Source: Syngnathus acus (taxonomy: Eukaryota > Chordata > Actinopteri > Syngnathiformes > Syngnathidae). From it: a DNA stretch of 64,000 nucleotides. The stretch spans positions 868,001 to 932,000 of the forward strand of contig NC_051101.1 of the NCBI RefSeq assembly GCF_901709675.1, written 5' to 3'. The notes under the pieces were generated by a model that had not been told where the DNA came from, made no database searches, and was given only the letters and a program-made list of their open reading frames with translations. Position 1 is the first letter of the stretch, and each line of letters opens with the position of its first letter. Both the position numbers and the translations under genes were made by a program. This document shows, in pieces, positions 54,987 through 64,000 of the stretch.

Positions 54987-55585
54987 CAGTGGAGCCTCGG
55001 TTTTCGACCACAATCCGTTCCAGAAGGCTGTTCGAGAACTGAATCGTTCGAATTCCTAATCATGTTTTCCCATTACAAATAATGGAAAAAGATTAATCTG
55101 TTCCAAGCAAAAAAAAAACGCTTTTTTAAAGCATTTTGTCATTATTTTACATCATAAACTGCATAAATAAGTGAGTAGGTAATGTATAAATAAATAATAT
55201 AAATAATAAACTGAATTAATAGAGTAGGCTAGGCTGGCGAGGCAACCTAAAAAAGTCGTTCTGGGGATATATATATTGCCGTATCTGTTGCAACTCGCTT
55301 GTGTGTTTCATTCTAATAGTAAAAGATATCTTTTTAAATTGACGGGGAAAAAAGCGCATCTAAACATTTTTTTTATTTTTACCAATGAAAGACAACATTT
55401 CAAAGATCATGTGAAAGAAAACAGCAAAAACGTTTTCTTAATTTCAAAAAACAAAAAAACATGCAGAAATTCTAATGAAAGATAACAGAGTATACGCACA
55501 ATCCTCTTCCATAAAACATCCGAAGCAAAAAAATCTCGAATCTTTTGTTCGAATACCGATTTGTTCGAGAACCGAGGCGCCACAG
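54987..55585. mobile_element. TA-target MITE (CAGTGGAGCCTCGGTT ends)
   Basis: The ends CAGTGGAGCCTCGGTTTTCG and the complement of GTTCGAGAACCGAGGCGCCA are inverted repeats with TA at both sides. The interior is AT-rich without coding sequence. It directly abuts the hAT derivative that starts at 55586. Confidence 0.6.
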
Positions 55586-56496
55586 TAGGGGTGTAACGAT
55601 TCATCGATACACATCGATTAATCGATATAATGCTCTACGATTTATTGGCATCGATGCTAAACGTAAACATCGATTTATATCGCCGTGTTTGACCTCGGAC
55701 ATTAGACGCGACTTTATTTTGAAATCCAGTTCATTGTTGCTTGCTTCCTCTTTCCGGGAGCAGTACGCGGCGTGCTGTGTTGTGAGCAGAGCAGGCACGT
55801 GAAAGGGGAGCCGACAACTACGCGGCTCCTGGGCTGGTGCTATGGCTAGTGTCCAAGAAGACGAAGAAATTCGCTCCCCTTTGGGCTTCAAGTCATTCGT
55901 TTGGAAGCACTTTGGATTCCAAAGAAAAGATGGCTCAACGGACAATTAAAATTATTGTAAATAAGTAGTTCAGTAATGCACTTTAAAGTTAATGGTATTA
56001 CAAAAAAGAAAGAATATTCATTTTTCTTTACTTATATGAGAAGAAATATAGTATGTATTGTATACTACAATACTCTTGTAATTTCCTAAATAAAGAGTTT
56101 GCAGTACCTTGTTGATTTTGCGTATGAATTGTTATAAATCAGGATATTGTTCTATATTTTTTATTTAAAAAAATAAAAATATCGATCGTGGAGCACTATA
56201 TCGTGATGTATCGTGAATGAATCACAGCAGGCTTTAAGACAGGGGTGTCAAGATCCTTTCCTCGGGGGCCGAATCCCTACATGTTTTCCAAGTTTCCCTC
56301 GTTAAACACACCTGATTCAATTAATCAGGCTCCTGCTGAAAGTGAGGACGAACTGGTCATTTGAATCAGGTGTGTTTAACAAGGGAAACTTGGAAAACAT
56401 GTAGGGATTCGGCCCCCGAGGAAAGGAGTTTGACACCCCTGCTTTAAGATATCGGCAATAATCGTATCGTGACAAAACCCGCGATTTACACCCCTA
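55586..56496 (+). mobile_element. ZBED-type hAT derivative, copy 2
   Basis: It is nearly identical to 32944-33709 (TAGGGGTGTAACGATTCATC ... TTTACACCCCTA), including the same transposase N-terminal remnant. It is enlarged by a nested palindromic hAT MITE at 56240-56441. Flanking 8-mers match only partly. Confidence 0.85.
56240..56441. mobile_element. Palindromic hAT MITE
   Basis: The element is 202 bp, almost a perfect hairpin, starting CAGGGGTGTCAAGATCCTTT. It is flanked by CTTTAAGA on both sides (56232-56239 and 56442-56449). The paralogous hAT copy at about 33630 reads CTTTAAGATATCGG without it, which is a direct empty site. Confidence 0.93.
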
Positions 56497-57095
56497 CTAT
56501 ACAGTGATACTATCACTTTACATGTTATTTTCACTTCAAACCGCATGAGGACGCACTATGGCTGTGGAATAATTGGAGCCTCACTGACAATGAGTTCCAT
56601 TCACTGACTTCCCGAGTCGGGATATTTAATGATTTGGAGTGACACAGATGATTCGATAAACTTGTTATTTATGTTATAGTTATTTTACATATAGTTTATT
56701 TTGAGTAGCAACGTGTATGTTCCGACTTCAGTAGTTTCCGATTGTCTGGGGAGGCCATGAAGGCAGCAGGGGGGGCGGTGGGGCGCGATCCAGGGCGCTT
56801 GCGTGTGTTGGCCATATGTTGAGCTCTGGATTTGTGGAATAAAGAGCCGGTTACCAAACCCACGTCTTGCCTGGTACTTTGGTAAATCTACAATATAGTT
56901 ATATACTAGACCTGTGGAATAATTGCGGCCGCAATTGACGACGAGGCTGACGTCAGCGGCGCACTTAGGTCCGGAATCCACAGCTGTTTTTTTGGTTTGT
57001 TTTTTGACACAGATGATGCATATTCCGGTGGATTTAATGATGTAGAGAGTGACACGGATGGTTCGTTAAAATTATTGTTTATATTACATTTATTT
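56497..57095. other. AT-rich sequence between elements
   Basis: It contains segments similar to the middle of the element at 2739-3870 (for example around 56840-56900: AAAGAGCCGGTTACCAAACC). No gene is visible. Confidence 0.4.
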
Positions 57096-57394
57096 CAGAG
57101 GCGTAGCCAGGAATTTTTCCAGTAGGGGCGCACGCCCACAGGAAAAAAAATCGAACATCACCCACGCCGTTCGCTGATCGCTAAAACAACATCCGGGTCT
57201 GGGAGGCAAACGGTGAATGGATAACATCGCGCACATAGAATAGCGCAAGCACATTCGCGCAAGACCGAAAGAAAAAAACGGCATGAAAATGAAGAATCGA
57301 AAAAGCTCGATGTTTTTCAACCGGGGCGCAGGGAGTCCTAACCGGGGCGCCGCCCCGGCTCGCCCCGGCTCGCCCCGGCTTGGCTACGCCTCTG
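57096..57394. mobile_element. Short hAT derivative (CAGAGGCGTAGCC ends), copy 2
   Basis: The element is 299 bp with ends CAGAGGCGTAGCCAGG and GGCTACGCCTCTG. It is flanked by perfect 8-bp duplications ATTTATTT (57088-57095 and 57395-57402). It is the reverse of the copy at 33815-34103. Confidence 0.92.
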
Positions 57395-57518
57395 ATTTAT
57401 TTGATATATCTAGTCTGACGTCAGCTGCCCACTTGTTCCGGCGTCAACAGCTGTGTATTTTTCTTTATTTTTTTTTACACAAGAGGATAAATATTCCGAT
57501 TGATTTAATTATTTAGAG

Positions 57519-57730
57519 CAGGGATGATCAATTCCGGTCCTTGAGAGCCGGTGTCCTGCATGTTTTCTGTCACCCTGTTGCAACACACCTGATTCAAATG
57601 GTCAGATAATTAGCAAGGTCTGCAGAAGCTGGATAACAATCCTGATCATTTGAATCAGGTGTGTTGTAGCAGGGAGACCTAGAAAACATGCAGGACACCG
57701 GCCCTCGAGGACCGGAATTGCCCACCCCTG
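57519..57730. mobile_element. Palindromic hAT MITE, second family
   Basis: The element is 212 bp, starting CAGGGATGATCAATTCCGGT and ending CCGGAATTGCCCACCCCTG. The flanks ATTTAGAG and ATTTAAAG agree at seven of eight positions. Related sequence lies near 5690-5790. Confidence 0.8.
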
Positions 57731-58052
57731 ATTTAAAGTGTGAAGGAATGGGGTCAAAATACAAAAAGTCCTGCCTAGCTACAAAAACAGATATGCTCGA
57801 ACCTCATTGAATAAAGTACATAAGCAGAAAAGTATATTCACATATTAAATCAATAAAAGAAACATTTTAAGCATATAATTATACCTACACACCAAATAAA
57901 TAAAGAAGACATAGACATTTTTGATAGGTGGTAATGACAAAGGTTTTTATAACTGTATGATCTGATATGTATTTCTGAGCACTTTGAAATAACAAATGTT
58001 TTTTGATATATTGCCTGAATAGCTTAAATGACCCTTAAGGAACTGTTTAATG

Positions 58053-59164
58053 CAGTGGTTCCCAAAGTGGGCGGTACCGCCCCCCTGGGGGCAGTGGAAA
58101 GATCTGGGGGGGCGGTGAGGAAGAAAGGGGCGGTAGGGGGGCGGTAGGGGGGCGGCAGTCGATTTGTACACAACACGCCGCTCTGGCCCAGTCAGATCCG
58201 ACAGCATAGACTACAAAAGCAAAAGCTCAGGTTTGTAATTTCAAGCTTGTAATGTTCAGAATTTTATCTTATAATAAAAACCGCATTCTGGCGGTCAACA
58301 TCATCTTGAGTTCAAGTCAACATGAAATTGGGGACTCGCCAGAACGCGCCGTGTTGTGTTGTGTTGAGCTGGTTAGGGCAGTGGTCCCCAACCACCGGGC
58401 CGCGGACCGGTACCGGTCCGTGGGTCACTTGGTACCGGGCCGCCAAGCCGCACAGAATTTTTTTTTTAATCGACGATCAATTAATTCAGGTCAAGACACT
58501 CGTCCCGGTCATGTGACATGTTTCCCCAGTCGAGCCCGCAAAGCTAATATGTGGCGACAGGCTAACTAACCAGGCAGTGAAGCATTCAAAACTGCTTCAA
58601 CACATGGAGACCAAGCATCCTGCAATAAAAGACAAACCTTAAATCACTTCGGGTGTCATTGTCTCCGATTACGTCTAGATGGGACCGGCTCGTTTCTGAG
58701 AAACAAACTCAGTGCTCCCACTAATTCAACGTAATGGTAATGATATTATAAATGTATTATTTATTTATTTATATAAATGTATTATTTATTTATATAAATG
58801 CCGGTCCGCGAAAATATTTCTGACATGTAACCGGTCCGTGGCGCAAAAAAGGTTGGGGACCACTGCCTTAGATCACGTCCGCCACCATTTTCTGTGAGTA
58901 AATGGAAGAAAATGAAACTGCTAAAAAATAAATTGGTTTACTAAGTACTAAATTGGGTTTTATTTGTGAAATACACATTTGTGTTTAACCTTTCTCTTTT
59001 CAAATTGCAGCAAACCAAATATCAAGAAAGAGGTGTTTGTTTCCATATGTGCCTTGGGGGGGGGGCTAGGAATTCACTGGGGAGCCAAAGGGGGCGCCAG
59101 CCTGCAAAGGTTTGGGAACCTTTGCACTCTGTCTGGCAAAGAACCAAAACATTATAGAGCACTG
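58053..59164. mobile_element. hAT element (CAGTGGTTCCCAAA end) inserted in repeat X
   Basis: The element is 1,112 bp, starting CAGTGGTTCCCAAAGTGGGC and ending GAGCACTG. It is flanked by perfect 8-bp duplications GTTTAATG (58045-58052 and 59165-59172). Another hAT element (58379-58865) is nested inside. No intact transposase. Confidence 0.88.
58379..58865 (+). mobile_element. Nested hAT element (CAGTGGTCCCCAACC ends)
   Basis: It starts CAGTGGTCCCCAACCACCGG and ends GTTGGGGACCACTG. Inside, around 58575-58640, a short BED-finger hAT remnant is visible (LLQHMETKHPAIKDKP). Flanking 8-mers do not match convincingly. It is an internally deleted copy. Confidence 0.75.
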
Positions 59165-59564
59165 GTTTAATGCATGCCTGATGATTTTCTAAATCACGGA
59201 CACTGACAAAGTCGTCTAAAAATGTTCAGTACTTGATTGTATCTTATGTTTTGACTAATGCTAGACGCCAGTTTTCGATTACTACTGAACGTTCTGGACA
59301 GAGGGAAATATTTTGCCTAACAAAGAAAAGATATGGTTGAAAGCATGATTAAACTAAGAATATGATGACGTAAGCAAGTACATGGAGTATCAAAAGAACA
59401 AACAAACAAAAACATGGTAAGTGGTGAGTACAAACTTTGCATTGTCAGGGAACATTAATAAATTGATGATGTCACAGCCAAAAGCTCACATAATTCCGTA
59501 CAAAATGACAACATTGAAAGAATGATGAATGGATGAGGTGCGGCAGTGTATGTGCAAGAATGGA
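59165..59564 (-). repeat. Repeat X, reverse copy
   Basis: It is the reverse complement of 26090-26500 and continues on the other side of the hAT element (57739-58052). It stops abruptly at about 59564 (GTGCAAGAATGGA), where the tandem-array region begins. The copies at 26090 and 32600 continue beyond this point, so 59564/59565 is an insertion boundary. Confidence 0.75.
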
Positions 59565-59605
59565 CCTGCGTGAAGCTGGCCCCCCACCCCACGCAAAATT
59601 TAAGT

Positions 59606-60620
59606 AAAATAGTCTGTTTCGTTTGTGCTTCGTTTGTGCTGGTTTGTGCAGCAAAAATTTTCGTTTGTGCTGCTATGGTTTTTTAGTTATGAACGATTCT
59701 TTTATAGGTCATCCAGAGTTCACCCAGCCCCCCATCTGCTCAAAACGAACCCAAAATGGTACCGTTCGTTTGTGCTTCGTTAGTGCTGGTTTGTGCAGCA
59801 AAAATGTTCGTTTGTGCTGCTTCCGTTTCGGAGATATTACACATTTATTTTATAGCGATGACGTCACCTAGCCCCCCACTTCGCTCCAAATGGACCCAAA
59901 ATGGTACCGTTCGTTTGTGCTTCGTTTGTGCAGGTTTGTGCAGCAAAAATTTTCGTTTGTGCTGCTTCCGTTTCGGAGATATTACACATTTATTTTATAG
60001 CGATGACGTCACCCAGCCCCCCACCTCGCTCCAAATGGACCCAAAATGGTACCGTTCGTTTGTGCTTCGTTTGTGCAGGTTTGTGCAGCAAATATTTTCG
60101 TTTGTGCTGCTATGGTTTTTTAGTTATGAACGATTCTTTTATAGGTCATCCAGAGTTCACCCAGCCCCCCATCTGCTCGAAATGGACCCAAAACGGTACC
60201 GTTCGTTTGTGCTTCGTTAGTGCTGGTTTGTGCAGCAAAAATTTTCGTTTGTGCTGCTTCCGTTTCGGAGATATTACACATTTATTTTATAGCGATGACG
60301 TCACCTAGCCCCCCACTTCGCTCCAAATGGACCCAAAATGGTACCGTTCGTTTGTGCTTCGTTTGTGCAGGTTTGTGCAGCAAAAAAATTCGTTTGTGCT
60401 GCTTCCGTTTCGTAGATATTACACATTTATTTTATAGCGATGACGTCAGGTAGCCCCGCCCCCCTGTTTACTTCCAAATTGACCCAAAATAGTGCCGGTC
60501 GTTTGTGTTTCGTTTGTGCTGGTTTGTGCTGCAAAAAGTTTCGTTTGTGATGCTACGGTTTTGCAGATATTACACATTTAATTCATAGCAAAGACGTCAC
60601 CCAGCCCACGTCACTGTATT
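59606..60620. repeat. Tandem array with three-unit higher-order period
   Basis: About seven units of 145-152 bp start near 59606, 59757, 59902, 60047, 60197, 60342 and 60492. Each has TTCGTTTGTGCTTCGTT and CCCAGCCCCCCA-type landmarks. Units 1 and 4 carry GCTATGGTTTTTTAGTTATG; units 2, 3, 5 and 6 carry TTCCGTTTCGGAGATATTAC. Units 2 and 5 also share TTCGTTAGTGCTGG. The order A-B-B-A-B-B gives a higher-order period of about 441 bp. Open frames across it (59756-60220, 59901-60308) are repeat products, not genes. Confidence 0.85.
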
Positions 60621-60890
60621 TTGTCGCGAATTTCAAGCTCCTGGACTGGAATGCTCCTGATGCAGGACGAATACAAGGTAAACATGTTCTTAGCCTTTTT
60701 TTTCTTTTCTTTTTATCTTACAGAAAACTTTCACTGCGGGGAATGGCTTTTAGTACGAGGATATTTCTGTAATTATGTTTGTATCGTGCTCATTGATTAA
60801 TTTCCTTGTTTTCAATAAGCCTATGTGATCATTTTTTTCAATTACATCTGACATGCAAAAGGTTCACCGCAATCTAAATACCTGATGAGT

Positions 60891-63014
60891 CTATGTCTGC
60901 TCCAAAACATTAATTAATGCAACAATTAATACATGTATGTGAAGTTGATGACAGCCAGAAAAAGAAACTTGAAAACGTGAAAAAATAACTTTCTTTGTCA
61001 AAGGGAACATTATCAACATTTTTTTCCAACAATTCAAACAATGCATCACTGCACTGTGTAGAACAGCATGTGGGAAGATCTTAGTATTTACTGATGCTGC
61101 TTTCACTCCACTTCCCAGGTCATTATAGATCTCCCAGGCATATGCAGTCCTCCTGCAGTATGCCACATAATGCCCGAGAGAATCCTGGGTCAGTCCTGGT
61201 TCAAAGCCAATGACTGCTCTCAAAGTAAAGGTCTTCTCTTTTAGCTCCAGACTGGAGGGAAATTCAAGCAAGGCAACTTCCTTGCAACTGCTGCCAAGGT
61301 CAGTGTCAATCCACACAAACTCTCCCAGATTGTAGCTGTGAGTAACATTACCTGAACACAGAGCCTTGCCTGTATTGTTGTCCTGTGTTTTGAATGAAGA
61401 CGGACAATGGGAAGGATTTTCAATTGGCCTGAGGCAGAGAGAGTCAGGAAGGCTGAGTCCCTCTTCAGCAGCAGTCTGAAGAGAAGCCATGCCACAGGTC
61501 TGCAGGACAGCAACGTTTGGACAAACAAGTGAAACTTGCCTTGTTACTTGTTGGCTTAAACTGCAGTACTGTGAGGAGCATTGTTTTATCAAATAAACAC
61601 TTGGGATATTCCTCATTGCGCTCTCAATTACAGTGGAGATGTGGCATTGTGCATCAATTTGGAGAGCACCAGAGGTCAGGAGGACAGGTTTGAATATTTC
61701 CCCCAGCAGTTCTGCCCTCTGTGAGTATACCTGTGGGTTCACACTCTGTGTTGTGATGGTTTTCACCAGGTGGAGGAATTGGTTCCCATGTTCATAGTTC
61801 AGAACAGTCTTTTCAAATGAAAAACTTTCACAGAAAGAACAGCATAAGCATTGCAAGACAGAATCAAATGCACAAGTATTGAGCACAAACACTTTTGATG
61901 TGCGAAGTTTAACAGGCTGTTGATGGTTCCCGTTTTTCAACAATGGTACCTTGACTTTTTTCCAGCCCACTTGTGTGTCAATATGCAGCCATTCAGGACA
62001 AGGAGAGAGATATGAAGTTATCTTTCTTTTTTTCGGTGGGACCGCTAAACCTCTCCAGTTTTCAACTGCACTGTCAGTAGATGCATCTGGCTCCGCTCCA
62101 GGATGAGATTTTTCTCCCCTTTTGTTTACTACTTCAGTTTGAGAAGTACTGCAGACATTGTCAGGCTCTCTGACGGTCGTGGCATCACACACATCACTTT
62201 TTTGTTTTGCAGAGCAAATCCGCATGTTTCCCTCAATGAAGGAAAGATGACGAGCAACAAACCGGTCCACACGAATGGGTAGGCTTTCATGCTTGAAAAG
62301 GCCTTTTTTTATGTTTTTGAACTCTGCTTCAACAGCTGCGGAACTTGCAGTGATGCTGGCGCTTTTGAAGAGAGGGACCATTATTGCTGTCCAGAGTGGC
62401 AAGTAACTTCCAAGTCTTGTTATTTGGGGAATAATCTCAGGGAGGAAGTGGATGTTGTCTCTATCCCCATCAGCCATGGCAAGTGACCTGCTCTCCTCAC
62501 ATATTTCTGTCACCCACTCTCGGACATTAGTCTGGATGTGCTGATTTAATGAATCACCTGGTTCTTGTCCCTCAACTTCCTCATCTGAAATGGGGACAAA
62601 TTCCTCTGCGATTTGCGCTCTCAAGTATTTCTTGCACTTTTCTGATGGGATAGGGGCTCCAGAATTGTCATTACCCTCTGTCTCACTCAGTGCCACAATG
62701 GTGATAGCACGAAGAAGTTCTTTTGCATGTTGCAAACATTGTGACTTAAGAAGCTGTGCTATTGACCTAACAAAGAAATCCTTAACACGAGGTATTTTGT
62801 TTTTCAGGCAGTCCCATCGGCAGATCATCTTAATGCAGTGTGCTACATCTACCCTGACAAAACATGGGGGTAGATGTCCAGGTTGATTCCCACGTGAAAT
62901 GTTAAAGCACTCATTGATGTAGCTCTTCAGATCAGGATGAGGGGTAAAAGCTTTGACTAGAGCTCCAAGAATCGCCAGAGAAAAGTCACTCACTGCTTCT
63001 TTAGGAACAGATGC
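60891..63014 (-). CDS. Transposase-like protein joined to a USP-like cysteine peptidase (5' part missing)
   Basis: The open frame runs at least 700 codons from the GTG at 62993 (no ATG) and stays open a few codons upstream, where a LINE 3' tail cuts it. The N-terminal part has HPDLKSYINECF, FVRVDVAHCIKMICRWDC (D49, H52) and ASSAAVEAEFKNIKKGLF with RVDRFVARHLSFIEGNMR. This resembles the RNase H-type core and end of Mutator-group (Foldback/NOF-like) transposases. The C-terminal part has VFVLNTCAFDSVLQCL (Cys374) and GHYVAYCRRTAYAWEIYNDL (His608, N624/D625), the Cys and His boxes of ubiquitin-specific-protease-like (C19) peptidases. The order is a fusion or long-established two-domain transposon protein. 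Both identifications are by motif only. Confidence 0.55.
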   Translation of the reverse strand, partial: ASVPKEAVSDFSLAILGALVKAFTPHPDLKSYINECFNISRGNQPGHLPPCFVRVDVAHCIKMICRWDCLKNKIPRVKDFFVRSIAQLLKSQCLQHAKELLRAITIVALSETEGNDNSGAPIPSEKCKKYLRAQIAEEFVPISDEEVEGQEPGDSLNQHIQTNVREWVTEICEESRSLAMADGDRDNIHFLPEIIPQITRLGSYLPLWTAIMVPLFKSASITASSAAVEAEFKNIKKGLFKHESLPIRVDRFVARHLSFIEGNMRICSAKQKSDVCDATTVREPDNVCSTSQTEVVNKRGEKSHPGAEPDASTDSAVENWRGLAVPPKKRKITSYLSPCPEWLHIDTQVGWKKVKVPLLKNGNHQQPVKLRTSKVFVLNTCAFDSVLQCLCCSFCESFSFEKTVLNYEHGNQFLHLVKTITTQSVNPQVYSQRAELLGEIFKPVLLTSGALQIDAQCHISTVIESAMRNIPSVYLIKQCSSQYCSLSQQVTRQVSLVCPNVAVLQTCGMASLQTAAEEGLSLPDSLCLRPIENPSHCPSSFKTQDNNTGKALCSGNVTHSYNLGEFVWIDTDLGSSCKEVALLEFPSSLELKEKTFTLRAVIGFEPGLTQDSLGHYVAYCRRTAYAWEIYNDLGSGVKAASVNTKIFPHAVLHSAVMHCLNCWKKMLIMFPLTKKVIFSRFQVSFSGCHQLHIHVLIVALINVLEQT

Positions 63015-64000
63015 ACCTTAGACTTAGACTTAGACTTAGACAGAACTTTATTGTCATTTTGTCAACACTAGGTGTGTACAAAACGAAATTTCGTTGCATA
63101 CGGCTTTCAGCAATGTAGAGGTATTTCGGCTGGTTAAAAAAAGTGACATTCTATATAAAAATATGAGATAAGATAATTATAAAGTACAAAGTGCAGCAGT
63201 GATAAAGTATGTGAACAGTGCAGGAGACAAAAACAGTATTTACAAGTGTGCAGAGGAATGCTACGTTTGAATGTTCAGCAGTCTGACGACAGCAGGGAAA
63301 AAACTATTGCAGAACCTGGTGGACCTGCAGCGGATGCTGCGAAACCTCTTCCCAGAGGGCAGCAGGGAGAACAGTCCATGGTGGGGGTGTGATGGGTCAC
63401 TGATAATATTTCGGGCTCGGGACACGCAGCGCTGGGATGACAAGTCCTGAATGGAGGGAAGAGGAGCCCCGATGATCCTCTCTGCTGTCCTCACCACTCT
63501 CCTCAGGTTCTTCCAATCGGAGGCGCTGCAACCTCCACACCACACCGAGAGACAGCTTGTCAGAATGCTCTCTATGGTGCTTCGGTAGAACGTCCTCATG
63601 ATGGGTGGGGGCAGGTGGGCTCTCCTCATCCTCCGCAGGAAGTACAAGCGCTTCTGTGCCCTCTTGACCAGTGTTGTGGTGTTCACAGTCCAGGTGAGGT
63701 CGTCTGTGATGTGGACTCCCAGGAATTTAGTGCTGCTGACCACCTCCACAGCTGAGCTGTTGATGATCAGTGGAGCGTGGTGAGGCTGGTTCTTCCTGAA
63801 GTCGACGATGATCTCCTTCGTCTTCTCCACATTCAGGATCAGGCTATTTTCTCTGCACCAGCCCACCAACTGCTCCACCTCCTCTCTGTAGTCCAGGTCG
63901 TTGTTGTCCCTGATGAGGCCCACCACCGTTGTGTCGTCTGCAAACTTCACGATGTGATTGGTGGTGAACCTGGGGGCGCAGTCGTGTGTCATCAGGGTGA
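63003..64000 (-). mobile_element. LINE 3' part (Jockey superfamily), runs off the right edge
   Basis: The 3' end is a repeat of CTAAGT (63015-63040 on the plus strand as TTAGAC units), next to ACAATAAAGTTCTGTC read on the minus strand. The coding part (63992-63261) starts before the RT active-site box (HIVKFADDTTVVGL). It continues with FLGVHITDDLTW and the C-terminal LFSLLPSGKRFRSIRCRS, ending LLNIQT. It is the same group as 39430-40440. Its insertion truncates the transposase-peptidase ORF. The 5' extent is unknown. Confidence 0.88.

Noticed and set aside
59756-60308. Open frames of 135-154 codons with repeated cysteine-rich segments
   Set aside because: They are read-through of tandem units whose length (145 bp) is not a multiple of three; the frame shifts at each unit.

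Overview
This is nuclear DNA of a ray-finned (teleost) fish. The genes have introns with GT..AG junctions. The repeats are fish-type: Tc1-like DNA transposons, many hAT families, RTE and L2/CR1-group LINEs, a tRNA-derived SINE, and relics of a 5S rDNA array. I read four protein-coding genes with complete or near-complete exon structures; most of the rest is nested transposable elements.

Region by region. 1-1483: 5' part of an RTE-type LINE (minus strand) that runs off the left edge. 1.6-5.2 kb: a C2H2 zinc-finger gene (plus strand, nine fingers in two exons) with a nested DNA transposon in its last intron. 6.0-16.5 kb: a TALE homeobox gene best called pbx2 (minus strand, eight coding exons, 403 codons). 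One intron holds an intact Tc1-like transposon, another a decayed hAT element, and intron 1 a degenerate THAP-like fragment. 17-26.5 kb: an L2/CR1-group LINE (ORF1 with an SGNH-esterase-like segment, then endonuclease and the start of RT). It is split by an hAT element and by a 4.36-kb palindromic foldback element, and bracketed by two ~870-bp direct repeats. 26.8-30.2 kb: an RTE LINE with target-site duplications, nearly identical to the copy at the left edge. 30-41.5 kb: MITEs, SINEs and a decayed ZMYM1/TTF-type hAT transposase that was itself hit by two LINEs, a SINE and two hAT derivatives. 41.8-45.8 kb: a broken 5S rDNA array whose spacers carry a TA-target element and a dead Tc1 copy. 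46-47.1 kb: another hAT copy. 48.3-49.4 kb: a GoLoco-motif gene (gpsm3-like, plus strand, four coding exons, 222 codons). 51.9-54.0 kb: dnase2-like (plus strand, six exons, 357 codons). 54-59.6 kb: nested hAT and TA-target elements. 59.6-60.6 kb: a tandem array with higher-order periodicity. 60.9-63.0 kb: a long ORF (minus strand) that joins a transposase-like N-terminal part to a USP-like cysteine peptidase domain. 63.0-64 kb: the 3' part of another LINE.

How the genes relate. PBX2 and GPSM3 are also neighbours in the human MHC class III region, so the pbx2/gpsm3 pair looks like conserved linkage expanded by transposons. The most unusual part of the window is the pair of foldback-type architectures. 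One is a non-coding giant palindrome with inverted tandem arrays (20.3-24.7 kb). The other is a transposase-peptidase ORF directly beside a tandem array (59.6-63 kb), which may be one arm plus the coding core of an autonomous Foldback/NOF-like (Mutator-related) element whose other half lies beyond the right edge. All family names come from recognition by eye; no database search was possible.
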